49,402 nt of DNA from Candidatus Magasanikiibacteriota bacterium (GTDB lineage Bacteria > Patescibacteriota > Patescibacteriia > Magasanikbacterales > GWA2-37-8). Below, piece by piece: positions 27,157 through 35,731 of the stretch; positions within the stretch are counted from its first letter, which is position 1, and each line of letters begins with the position of its first letter. The notes under the pieces are model-generated. The model did no database searches. It was given only the letters and a program-made list of their open reading frames with translations, and was not told the DNA's origin. The translations under genes and the position numbers were made by a program. Location: the NCBI GenBank assembly GCA_030650025.1, contig JAUSEN010000025.1:64601-114002 (forward strand), read 5' to 3'.

Positions 27157-29472
27157 ATGCGCGAACATAGCAGAATTGGGTGGCTAGGCAAAATGCTGGC
27201 AATATCCGCGGGCATGTTTTTGGCGGATAAAGCGCAGGCGGACAAACCCGAGAACCCGGACGTAAAAATTGAACATAAATTAACCGCGCCACCCCGACTA
27301 AGCCGGGGTGATATGCCAGCGATTGTGCCCAGTGAACTGGCTAACTTGGATGAGGCGCAAAGAAAATTGATGGCCGAGCAAGTTTTGGCGGCGCTCAAAA
27401 AAATTCTGGCTAGTACTGACCGCGGCCGGGTAGAAGCTTTAACAGAAGCGGAGAGAAGCCAAGTTTATAAACCAATTTTTGAAACCGGCCGGCTTAATGC
27501 GAATGCAATGAGGAATGCTCTGCTCCGAATGGCCCCTCTTTTAAACCCCGAACAAATAAAAAGTTTAGAATTACAACACGGCAAGCTAGCGGCGGAGCCT
27601 TTTAATACTCAAACGCCGAGTTACGCTGAAGTGGAGGCGTGGATAAAGGCGAGAAGCGCGACTGTAGCCGGGCGCAACGAGCTTTATACTCTGTATAGAA
27701 CACTGGAGAGTGCTTTACGCCAAAGCACACCTGCGGCGGGAGCCGAAGAGGCAGAACCAGCGCTCAAGACTGCGCCGGAACCGGAAACCGCACCAACGCC
27801 AGCCACAACAGAGGAGCCAACAGCAGAAACTCCGGCAACCGAACCAAACCAAATCAGACTAAACCCGGACGGAACTTATAATTTAGGCCAGGGAATGAAA
27901 TTGAAACTTGAACTACCGCGGTTTGATATTTCACCAGTGGTGCCGACCGCGCCCCAAGTGGAACCACCGGCCGAGGCAGCTCCCGAGGCAATTAAACCGG
28001 CGAAAAAGGTCAAAAAAATAGAGGCGCGGGAAGCACGGGTGCCTAACCCCAGCGAAGGAATGTTTCACTCGGCAGTGCGCAAACATACCGCGGACGGCCA
28101 GCCGGCTTTTTATTTTAGTTTTGATGACGGGCCGCACCCGAGCCAAACAAAAATAATTTTAGACGAATGCCTAAGGCAAGGCGTGAAAGCGACATTTTTT
28201 TTAACAGGCGAGAGTATTAGAACTTATGGAAGGCTGGGTTTAATAGAGCGCATGCGCGCTGAAGGGCACGCGATTGGCTTACATTCTGACAAGCACGCCG
28301 ATATGCGGGTGCAGGCTAAAAATATGACGCCAGAGCAAGCCTTTGCCGAAAATATTTTAAAACCCACCGCCGAACTGGCAAAACTCGGGATTGTCCCGGA
28401 CAAAATTTTTCGCCCGCCTTATGGTGAAATTACACCCGAACAATTTGCCTATTTTACCGCGCAAGGATACTACGTTGTGGGCTGGGACAATGACGCCGCG
28501 GAATATAAATTTCCGACCACGGAAAAAATTGTCAGGGTGATTACGGCCGGGGCGCGCCCTGGTTCGTTTACCCTCCTTCACGATGGCGGAGGCAAACACC
28601 CGAATACCGTGGCCGCCTTCCCGCAAATTGTTCGTGATTTACAAGCCCAAGGCTATAGCTTTGAGACTGTGCCGTTTGGCTTAAACCTTGCTAACGCCGG
28701 AGGCGCCGCGGCAGAGAGAGGAGAAGCCACGGATACTGTAACTGCGGCTACGGCAGTAGTGCCAGAAGCCGCGGAAAGCAGAGGTCGGGGTGAGAGAGCG
28801 GCAGTAGCGAGAGATGAGATAGATGAGACACCCGATGGCGGAGCGCGCGAATTGCCACCGGGCGCTTTTGGGCTCGACCAATGGGGCCAGCCGTATGCTT
28901 GGCCGATGATGGCGCATAAATTTTTAGAAAAAGATACTGATTTAGAAAAATTAGATTTATGCGAGCCGTTTGAGGGGCGCGACACTAGCGGTAAAACTAT
29001 AGCCGGGCTTAGGCTCACCAAAGAAGCCCGCCAAGCGATGCAGGCGCTCGAAGCGGAGTTTGCCGCTGAACAAAATCCGGAATTGCAAGCGATCGGCGGA
29101 ATTTTTGCAACCGAAGCCGGCCGCACTATTGCGTACCACAAAGGAAAATTATGGAAGGATTTAGTGGAGAGGTACGGCGAAGAAACAGCGCGGAAAGTAA
29201 CCGTGGAACCGGGATTTAGCGAGCATCACACTTTTAACGCCATAGATTTTAACCAAGCTAACCGCTTGGTGGTTTACAATTTCTTCATGAACCCGGAGAA
29301 GGCGTTACGTGATAAAAATTTTGTTCCCAGAATTATTCGCTTGGGTTTTATTCCCACCGCGCGCGGTGAACCATGGCACTGGCGTTTTGTTGGCACAGAA
29401 AAAGCCAAAGAATTTTACCAAAAATACCGCGTTGAAATTATTAAAACCCACACGAGGCTACTCCGTAAATAA
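27157..29472 (+). CDS. Fusion protein: NodB-type polysaccharide deacetylase plus VanY/M15-type D,D-carboxypeptidase
   Basis: FYFSFDDGPHPSQTKIILDECLRQGVKATFFLTG, AIGLHSDKH, RPPYGE; C-terminal FSEHHTFNAIDF and EPWHWRFVG. Confidence 0.88.
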   Translation: MREHSRIGWLGKMLAISAGMFLADKAQADKPENPDVKIEHKLTAPPRLSRGDMPAIVPSELANLDEAQRKLMAEQVLAALKKILASTDRGRVEALTEAERSQVYKPIFETGRLNANAMRNALLRMAPLLNPEQIKSLELQHGKLAAEPFNTQTPSYAEVEAWIKARSATVAGRNELYTLYRTLESALRQSTPAAGAEEAEPALKTAPEPETAPTPATTEEPTAETPATEPNQIRLNPDGTYNLGQGMKLKLELPRFDISPVVPTAPQVEPPAEAAPEAIKPAKKVKKIEAREARVPNPSEGMFHSAVRKHTADGQPAFYFSFDDGPHPSQTKIILDECLRQGVKATFFLTGESIRTYGRLGLIERMRAEGHAIGLHSDKHADMRVQAKNMTPEQAFAENILKPTAELAKLGIVPDKIFRPPYGEITPEQFAYFTAQGYYVVGWDNDAAEYKFPTTEKIVRVITAGARPGSFTLLHDGGGKHPNTVAAFPQIVRDLQAQGYSFETVPFGLNLANAGGAAAERGEATDTVTAATAVVPEAAESRGRGERAAVARDEIDETPDGGARELPPGAFGLDQWGQPYAWPMMAHKFLEKDTDLEKLDLCEPFEGRDTSGKTIAGLRLTKEARQAMQALEAEFAAEQNPELQAIGGIFATEAGRTIAYHKGKLWKDLVERYGEETARKVTVEPGFSEHHTFNAIDFNQANRLVVYNFFMNPEKALRDKNFVPRIIRLGFIPTARGEPWHWRFVGTEKAKEFYQKYRVEIIKTHTRLLRK

Positions 29473-29555
29473 TGGGCTTTGGCTATGCCTCGCCGGCAGG
29501 CTGGCTTGACTAGGAAGCAATTTTTTTATATTATTAAAGCGGTTTTTTGTTTTTA

Positions 29556-29629
29556 GTCAGGGTAGCTCAGCTGGTTAGAGCACGGCATTCATAACGCCGA
29601 GGTCGAGGGTTCGACCCCCTCCCCTGACA
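29556..29629 (+). tRNA. tRNA-Met (anticodon CAT; elongator, initiator or tRNA-Ile2 not resolved)
   Basis: GTCAGGG TA GCTC AGCTGGTTA GAGC A CGGCA TTCATAA CGCCG AGGTC GAGGG TTCGACC CCCTC CCCTGAC A; full CCA not encoded. Confidence 0.92.
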
Positions 29630-29646
29630 CATGGGTTAGAAGTTTT

Positions 29647-29703
29647 TTGTTAACGACCAAAATTTACGAGTTCGCACGAAGTAAATTTTGAGTCAGTTAA
29701 CAA
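29647..29703. repeat. Compound palindrome downstream of tRNA
   Basis: TTGTTAAC-gacc-AAAATTTAC-gagttcgcacgaa-GTAAATTTT-gagtca-GTTAACAA. Confidence 0.8.
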
Positions 29704-29800
29704 TCCGCCTCTGGCGGATGCGAATTCGGGACTGGGGATTTGAACGCTACACGTTTAGATCCCCCGGCCTGAATTTTACCGACCCGGGGAGGAGGACACA

Positions 29801-30076
29801 GTGTCCAACATCGACGCGTATCGCGAAGCCAAGGAGGCGCTCATCAAGCGCCTGGGCAACCCCGATGGGGTCGAGTATTTCGTCAGGATGGCCGAACCCA
29901 GCGACAGGGTGGGCGACCTGCCGATGGTCGTGGTCGCCAAGCGTGGTCGCCAGGAGATCGGACTGGAGGGCTACCGGGCGACCATCACCAGTGCCCTGCC
30001 CGAGCCGGATGGCAACGGCATCATTTCGTCCGCTTCGGCCCCGCCGGATCTGCCCGCGAGCTCCACCCGCCCGTAA
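29801..30076 (+). CDS. Small GC-rich hypothetical protein (GTG start)
   Basis: SD ggggaggagg; VSNIDAYREAKEALIKRLGNPDGVEYFVRMAEPSDRVGDLPMVVVAKRGRQEIG.... Confidence 0.65.
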   Translation: MSNIDAYREAKEALIKRLGNPDGVEYFVRMAEPSDRVGDLPMVVVAKRGRQEIGLEGYRATITSALPEPDGNGIISSASAPPDLPASSTRP

Positions 30077-30116
30077 AGCGGACCAAGGCGGCACGAGCAA
30101 CAGGGGGATGACAGCA

Positions 30117-30178
30117 GAAGATCGCTACCAGACCCTGATGCCTACAAAAATTGCAGGTATCAGGGTGGCGATCTTTTT
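30117..30178 (+). terminator. Long-hairpin terminator
   Basis: aagatcgc-tacca-gaccctgat-gcctacaaaaattgcaggt-atcaggg-tg-gcgatcttttt. Confidence 0.8.
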
Positions 30179-30333
30179 AAAAAACTTAAAAACCTCTGCC
30201 TATGGGCGGTGGTTTTTTATTAGCAGCTTATAACAAGATAATTGGCCAAACTCCTAGACGCTAAACGAATTTCTGTTATAATTGATAGACTCCTGTTTTA
30301 AATAATTTTAGATTGTCAGGACCAACTTAAATT

Positions 30334-31557
30334 ATGCTAATCCTCGGGATCGAATCTTCTTGCGATGACACGTCCGTGGCTCTCCTGGAATGCTCGGAGC
30401 AGGGCCACACGATTTTGGCGCATAAAACCGCGTCGCAAATTGATATTCATAAAAAATATGGCGGCGTGGTGCCTGAAGTAGCGGGCCGATTACACGCCGA
30501 AGCGATAGTGCCGCTTATCGAAGAGGTGCTAGACCACCCCCCCGCCCGCATTGCTACGCAAAGCGTTGCGGGCGGGCCCACCCCCTCCTTGAAAGGAGGG
30601 GGAATGCGAACGAAACCAGATGCGATTGCGGTAACGAGCGGGCCTGGACTAATAACTGGTTTGATTGTAGGAGTGGAAGCGGCGCGGACGCTAGCGGCGG
30701 CGTGGAATATTCCTCTTATCGCCGTAAACCATATTGAAGGGCATATTCATAGCGTGGAGCTTGGGCAGTACCCACCTGTCATCTTGAGCGAAGCGAAAGA
30801 TCTAAGTGATTCGAAACGCTTAGATTCTTCGGCTACGCCTCAGAATGACAATAGCAAACCAATTACTAAATTTCCCGCGCTGGCGTTGGTAGTTTCGGGC
30901 GGCCATACCGAATTAGTTTTAATGCGTGACCACGGTGATTACGAAATCTTAGGAAAAACGCGCGATGACGCGGCTGGGGAATGCTTTGATAAAGTGGCCA
31001 AACTCCTTGGCCTCCCCTACCCGGGCGGCCCAGAGATAAGCCGGCTGGGAGAGAATGCCGCAGCCGACGCAATCCATTTTCCGCGGCCCATGCTGAAGGA
31101 TAAAAACTACGACTTCAGTTTTGCCGGCCTTAAAACCTCGGCTTTATACTACTTACGCGATCATAAACTTGCCGCCATGCATATAAACCCGGTGCAAATG
31201 CCCGCTGGTATTTTGGGACAAATGCCAGAAGAGCCTACTATTAACGACTTTTGCGCCAGCGTGGAGCAGGCGATTGTCGACGTCCTAGTTGGAAAGACAA
31301 TGCGAGCAGTGGCCGCGTATAAACCGCAAACAGTTTTATTAGTGGGAGGCGTGGCGGCCAACCAGAAACTCCGAGAAACTTTACGCTCGGAAATCGCTCG
31401 CCTACTCCCTACCCCCTACTTCCTACTCCCTTCGCTCAAACACTGCATGGATAACGGCGCTATGATCGCGGCCGCCGGATTTTGGAAAGCGCGGAACCAA
31501 GAATTTACACCTTGGCAGGAACTCAAGGCGAATCCAAACTTAGCCATTGCCGAATAA
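30334..31557 (+). CDS. tsaD: tRNA N6-adenosine threonylcarbamoyltransferase (with in-frame repeat insertions)
   Basis: LILGIESSCDDTSVALLE, HIEGHIHS, LVVSGGHTELVLM, LVGGVAANQKLRE; insertions PPARIATQSVAGGPTPSLKGGG and PVILSEAKDLSDSKRLDSSATPQNDN. Confidence 0.95.
   Translation: MLILGIESSCDDTSVALLECSEQGHTILAHKTASQIDIHKKYGGVVPEVAGRLHAEAIVPLIEEVLDHPPARIATQSVAGGPTPSLKGGGMRTKPDAIAVTSGPGLITGLIVGVEAARTLAAAWNIPLIAVNHIEGHIHSVELGQYPPVILSEAKDLSDSKRLDSSATPQNDNSKPITKFPALALVVSGGHTELVLMRDHGDYEILGKTRDDAAGECFDKVAKLLGLPYPGGPEISRLGENAAADAIHFPRPMLKDKNYDFSFAGLKTSALYYLRDHKLAAMHINPVQMPAGILGQMPEEPTINDFCASVEQAIVDVLVGKTMRAVAAYKPQTVLLVGGVAANQKLRETLRSEIARLLPTPYFLLPSLKHCMDNGAMIAAAGFWKARNQEFTPWQELKANPNLAIAE
30541..30602. 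repeat. Two tandem hairpins inside tsaD
   Basis: CCCGCCCGCA...TGCGGGCGGG and CCCCCTCCTT-gaa-AGGAGGGGG. Confidence 0.8.
30778..30850. repeat. TGTCAT...AATGACA palindromic/MITE-like element inside tsaD
   Basis: TGTCATCTTGAGCGAAGCGAAAGATCTAAG...CTTAGATTCTTCGGCTACGCCTCAGAATGACA. Confidence 0.88.
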
Positions 31558-31558
31558 A

Positions 31559-34500
31559 CTAGATAACGACGGCGCGATTTAAAACCTGGCTTAAGGCCGC
31601 GGCCATATCGGGAGGCGTGCTAATTTTATAACTCGTCTTAATTTTTTTACTGCCGACTGACACATACAAATCCTGATTGCCGGGGTGAGAGCTAAAAATT
31701 TTTTTTAATTCTTCGGCATGCGTTTTCATCTCGCCGGCAGTAAGCTTAATAACCACGGCATTTTTTGGAATGGCCTCAATTTTGCCAAAACTAGCCGGCA
31801 CAAATTGCCGGATAGAGGCCTGGCCTAGGCTTAAAGTACTTTTTAAATCCACAATATTACTCGCGTTTAAACGGTAAGCTTTTTCCACAAATAACTTATC
31901 GTCGCCTTCTTCGGCGCTGGTTTTGCCGACCACACAGACGTTTTCTCCCACTTGCCACACGTCTTTAGTGGCTTCGAGAGTACGCGGGAAAACTAATAAC
32001 TCCAAGCTACCGGAGATATCTTGAATCGTAACAAACATCATCGCCTCGCCTTTTCTGGTAATTTTCTTTTTCAAACTGTCCACCACGCCGCCGACCACAA
32101 CCCAAGTATTGCGCGGCTCCCCGCCAAGTTCGGAAACAGACGTTAAAACTTCGCCTAATTTTTCCTGAAAATCTTTAAACGGATGGGCGGTAACATAAAG
32201 CCCAAGCAATTCTTTTTCCCAATGTAACTTGTCATCTTCAGTGGCATTGGGAGCGGGGTTTAAACGCACTGTGCCGGCCGCGTCCAAGCTACTGCCGCTA
32301 AAAAGAGAGTCCTGGCGCACGGCCGTGTGATTGTTTTTAGCGCGTAAAAAATCCAACATATTCTCGACATTGGCCAAAAGCAAACCCCGATCGTGGCCAA
32401 GGCTGTCGAGCGCGCCGCATTTAATTAAACTTTCTAAGGATTTTTTGTTCAAGTCTTTGTCTTGAACGCGGGTCAAGAAATCCTCTAGATTTTTATAAGA
32501 GCCGCCGGCTTTGCGCGTGCGGTAGATAACATCCGCGATATGCTCGCCCAAGTTTTTGATGCCATTTAAGCCGAAGCGGATGTGCTCGTCCTTCGTCCCG
32601 ATTTGAGTCGGGACTACGGACGACAAGGCCTCATTTAGTGAAGCAATTAACTTGCCCTGCGAAGCTTGCCCAGAAGCAAGCGAAGCATGGGCCATCGCAA
32701 AACTTTTAAAACTTTGGTTGATATCGGGAGGCAAAACTTTTATACCCAGGCGCTCACACTCGTGAATAATGGGCGGAACTTTGTCGATATCACCACTCTC
32801 CGCGATCAAAACCGCAGTCATGTACTGAATCGGAAAATTGGCTTTCATAAAGGCGGTTTGATAAGCCACCACGCCATAGCTCGCCGCGTGCGCCTTGTTA
32901 AACCCATAGGCCGCGAACGGTTCGATGCGCTCCCAGAGCAAATTAATTTTAGCTTCCCCCAGTTTGCCAAATTCGCGGCAACCTTTAAAAAACTTTTCTT
33001 TTTGTTTACTCATTTCCGCGGGAATTTTTTTACCCATGGCTTTGCGAAATTTGTCGGCTTCTTCCCAATTATAGCCAGCTAAATTTATGGCTGTTAACAA
33101 AACGTCATCTTGATAAACAATCAGGCCGAGTGACTGGTCCAAATAATCCTTCATGCGCGGGTCAAGATACTCTACTAATTCGGGGTGTAATTTGCGGCGA
33201 ATATACTCGGGTATGGACTCCATTGGCCCGGGCCGGAACAACGCCACCATGGCCATAATATCAAAAATACTGCTTGGTTTAAGTTCTTTTAAATACCGAG
33301 TCATACCACTGCTGGAAAGTTGGAAGACACCGACAGTTTCTCCCCGGGCTAGCATTTCGTAGGTTTTGGCATCGTCCCAGGGATAGAGATTATGAATATC
33401 CACGCGCTTCCCAGTGGTTTTCTCCACAATTTCCACCGCATGCCCCAAGATAGACAGGTTGCGAATGCCTAAAAAATCCATTTTTAAAAGACCGGCCGCT
33501 TCCACGGCATGCATTTCGTATTGAGTAATCATTTTGCCGCCATCGGTTTCGTACTGCACGGGAGTAAAATCAGTCAGGGGCGTTGGGGAAATCACCACGC
33601 CCGCCGCGTGCACGGAAGTGTGGCGCGCGCAACCTTCGATTTTTTGCGCTAAATTAAGAAGTTTTTCCACTTGCGGATTTTTGGCGTATAATTTTTTTAG
33701 TTCTGGCTCCAAATCCAGGGCTTTTTTGATGGTAATTTGAAAACCCTGCGCGCCAAAGGGAATCAGCTTGGCTACCTGGTCGCAAAATCCGTAGCTGTAC
33801 CCAAGAGCCCGGCCACAGTCGCGCACGGCCGCCCGAGCCGCCATGGTTCCAAAAGTAATAATTTGGGCGACTTTATCGGCACCATATTTTTTCGTGACAT
33901 AGGCAATCATCTCGTCGCGGCGATCGTCGGCAAAATCGGCATCCACATCAGGGGGTGATGGCCGGTGCACTGTGAGAAAACGCTCAAAAGGAAGCTTAAA
34001 ATAAAGCGGGTTAACATTGGTAATGCCGAGCGCGTAGGAAACAATAGACCCGGCGGCCGAGCCGCGCGTAGTTTCGATAATGCCATGGTCCCGAGCATAC
34101 AAAACATAATCAGACACCACCAAAAAATAAGGCGAATAGCCTTTCTTAATAATGATAGAAAGTTCATACTCCACTCGTTCTTGGACAGCGTCAGTAACTT
34201 CTAGTAGACTCGGCAAACGCCGATACACTTCGGCGCGCAAGAATTCATCGGCCGTATACCCAGTAGGAATATCAATGGCCGCGAAGTGCCATTCGTTAAG
34301 TTTTAATTCCAAATTAACCTGCTCGGCAATTTTGACAGTATTGGCGATAGCCTCCGGCAGATGTTTAAAGCGGCTCGCGACTTCTTGGCCGGAACACAGC
34401 GAATAATCCACCCCCACCATAGTAGGGCGGTTGGGCTCTTCCACCACGCGGCCAGCGCTAATACAGGTTAAAACATCTTGAGCTTCAGCATCCTCATCTT

Positions 34501-35137
34501 CTAAATAGTGGGTATCGCGTGTCACCACCAGGGGTAGGCCGGTAGTTTTACCGAGCGCAACCAAGGCGGCGTTGACTTCGATTTGGCCGGGCAGGGCGGG
34601 CAGATCGTTTAGTTCCAAATAAAAATTTCCCTCACCAAAAATTTCAGCATACTCCAGGGCTACGCTCTCCGCCTTTTTTAAATTATTTTCTTTGTGAATA
34701 GCATTGGCCACCTCGCCATTGATACAGCCCGAGAGCCCAATTAAACCAGCGCTGTGCTCTTGGAGCATAGCGCGGCTCAAAAGTGGCTTATCGCGCCGGC
34801 CAATAGTCTGCGCCAACGAAACCAATTGGAGAAGATTTTTGTAGCCCACATAATTTTTGGCTAAAACCACCAATTCAAACGAACGGAAAGCGCGGATATT
34901 TGGAGCATTTAAGTCGTCTAAAGTAACATAAAGCTCGGCGCCAATAATGGGCTTGATCCCCTCTTTTTTGCAGGCTTCATAAAATTCAATCGCGCCATAC
35001 AAATTAGCGTGATCAGTAAGCGCGAGAGTTTTGAAACCCTTAGACTTGGCAGCCTTAACAAGCTCGTTAATTTTGGGAACAGCGTCAAGTAGCGAATAAT
35101 GCGAGTGAACATGGAGGTGAACAAAGTCATTAGACAT
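31559..35137 (-). CDS. dnaE: DNA polymerase III subunit alpha (with in-frame palindromic insertions)
   Basis: FVHLHVHSHYSLLDAVPKI, GRGSAAGSIVSYALGITN-like ETTRGSAAGS, PPDVDADFADDRRDEMIAYV, FNKAHAASYGVVAYQTAFMKANFP, C-terminal OB fold. Confidence 0.96.
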   Translation of the reverse strand: MSNDFVHLHVHSHYSLLDAVPKINELVKAAKSKGFKTLALTDHANLYGAIEFYEACKKEGIKPIIGAELYVTLDDLNAPNIRAFRSFELVVLAKNYVGYKNLLQLVSLAQTIGRRDKPLLSRAMLQEHSAGLIGLSGCINGEVANAIHKENNLKKAESVALEYAEIFGEGNFYLELNDLPALPGQIEVNAALVALGKTTGLPLVVTRDTHYLEDEDAEAQDVLTCISAGRVVEEPNRPTMVGVDYSLCSGQEVASRFKHLPEAIANTVKIAEQVNLELKLNEWHFAAIDIPTGYTADEFLRAEVYRRLPSLLEVTDAVQERVEYELSIIIKKGYSPYFLVVSDYVLYARDHGIIETTRGSAAGSIVSYALGITNVNPLYFKLPFERFLTVHRPSPPDVDADFADDRRDEMIAYVTKKYGADKVAQIITFGTMAARAAVRDCGRALGYSYGFCDQVAKLIPFGAQGFQITIKKALDLEPELKKLYAKNPQVEKLLNLAQKIEGCARHTSVHAAGVVISPTPLTDFTPVQYETDGGKMITQYEMHAVEAAGLLKMDFLGIRNLSILGHAVEIVEKTTGKRVDIHNLYPWDDAKTYEMLARGETVGVFQLSSSGMTRYLKELKPSSIFDIMAMVALFRPGPMESIPEYIRRKLHPELVEYLDPRMKDYLDQSLGLIVYQDDVLLTAINLAGYNWEEADKFRKAMGKKIPAEMSKQKEKFFKGCREFGKLGEAKINLLWERIEPFAAYGFNKAHAASYGVVAYQTAFMKANFPIQYMTAVLIAESGDIDKVPPIIHECERLGIKVLPPDINQSFKSFAMAHASLASGQASQGKLIASLNEALSSVVPTQIGTKDEHIRFGLNGIKNLGEHIADVIYRTRKAGGSYKNLEDFLTRVQDKDLNKKSLESLIKCGALDSLGHDRGLLLANVENMLDFLRAKNNHTAVRQDSLFSGSSLDAAGTVRLNPAPNATEDDKLHWEKELLGLYVTAHPFKDFQEKLGEVLTSVSELGGEPRNTWVVVGGVVDSLKKKITRKGEAMMFVTIQDISGSLELLVFPRTLEATKDVWQVGENVCVVGKTSAEEGDDKLFVEKAYRLNASNIVDLKSTLSLGQASIRQFVPASFGKIEAIPKNAVVIKLTAGEMKTHAEELKKIFSSHPGNQDLYVSVGSKKIKTSYKISTPPDMAAALSQVLNRAVVI
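32586..32623. repeat. Nested hairpin element inside dnaE
   Basis: TCGTCC-ttc-GTCCCGA-tttgag-TCGGGAC-tac-GGACGA. Confidence 0.8.
32654..32692. repeat. Palindromic element inside dnaE
   Basis: GCCctGCgaaGCTTGC-ccagaa-GCAAGCgaaGCatGGGC, encoding AHASLASGQASQG. Confidence 0.75.
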
Positions 35138-35180
35138 ACTAACCGCATTTTACAAGATAACGACAACAAAATCAACCCTA

Positions 35181-35217
35181 AAAAAACGTAGGGACCCAGC
35201 CGAGGCGGGGTCCCTAC
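35181..35217 (-). terminator. GTAGGG-type palindrome acting as terminator
   Basis: Minus strand GTAGGGACCC-cgcctcggct-GGGTCCCTAC-GTTTTTTT. Confidence 0.75.
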
Positions 35218-35239
35218 AAATAATTTTTTTAATTTTATT

Positions 35240-35629
35240 TTATTTTTTTATCTTCCGAGCCGCTGTTCTCATTTTGCTGGCAGTGGCGGCCACGGCCTTC
35301 TCGACCGCGCTTTTGGCTGAACTGTTAAAACTTCCCGTGGCGCCATCGAGCCAGTGGTCGGCTTTTCTGGTGACAACTTTCTTGACCAAACTGCCAACGC
35401 CGCTCGTGGCCATGGTGAGAAAATCCGAGATATGTTCCACCTTGCCGCGGATGAAATTAATGGTTTCGGTGAGCATTTGAATCTTCACGCGAAACTCTTC
35501 CACAATTTGGCTCGCGCTCCGGAGCAATTTCATAACATAGTAGAACGTCCAACACAGAAAGATGGTTACCCAGAGCACACAAAAACTAATGACGATATAT
35601 AAAATGTCCCGAGAATTTTCTACAAACAT
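35240..35629 (-). CDS. Hypothetical membrane-anchored coiled-coil protein
   Basis: Single N-terminal TM (LYIVISFCVLWVTIFLCWTFYYVMKLL) followed by helical region. Confidence 0.6.
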   Translation of the reverse strand: MFVENSRDILYIVISFCVLWVTIFLCWTFYYVMKLLRSASQIVEEFRVKIQMLTETINFIRGKVEHISDFLTMATSGVGSLVKKVVTRKADHWLDGATGSFNSSAKSAVEKAVAATASKMRTAARKIKK

Positions 35630-35731
35630 ACCCCTCCTAAATTAAATAATTTAAACTAGTTCGATGTTTTTTATTATAGCACAAAATTAATCAGTTGCCA
35701 ATTTTGCACTCTGCCAAGCAATAATTTTAAT

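Noticed and set aside
29688-30233. 181-aa + ORF overlapping the 29801 gene
   Set aside because: Arg/Ser/Pro-rich out-of-frame translation with no SD; the 29801 frame has the strong SD and an ordinary composition.
31559-35137. Intein in dnaE
   Set aside because: No intein splice-junction or LAGLIDADG-type motifs; extra residues are explained by short palindromic insertions.
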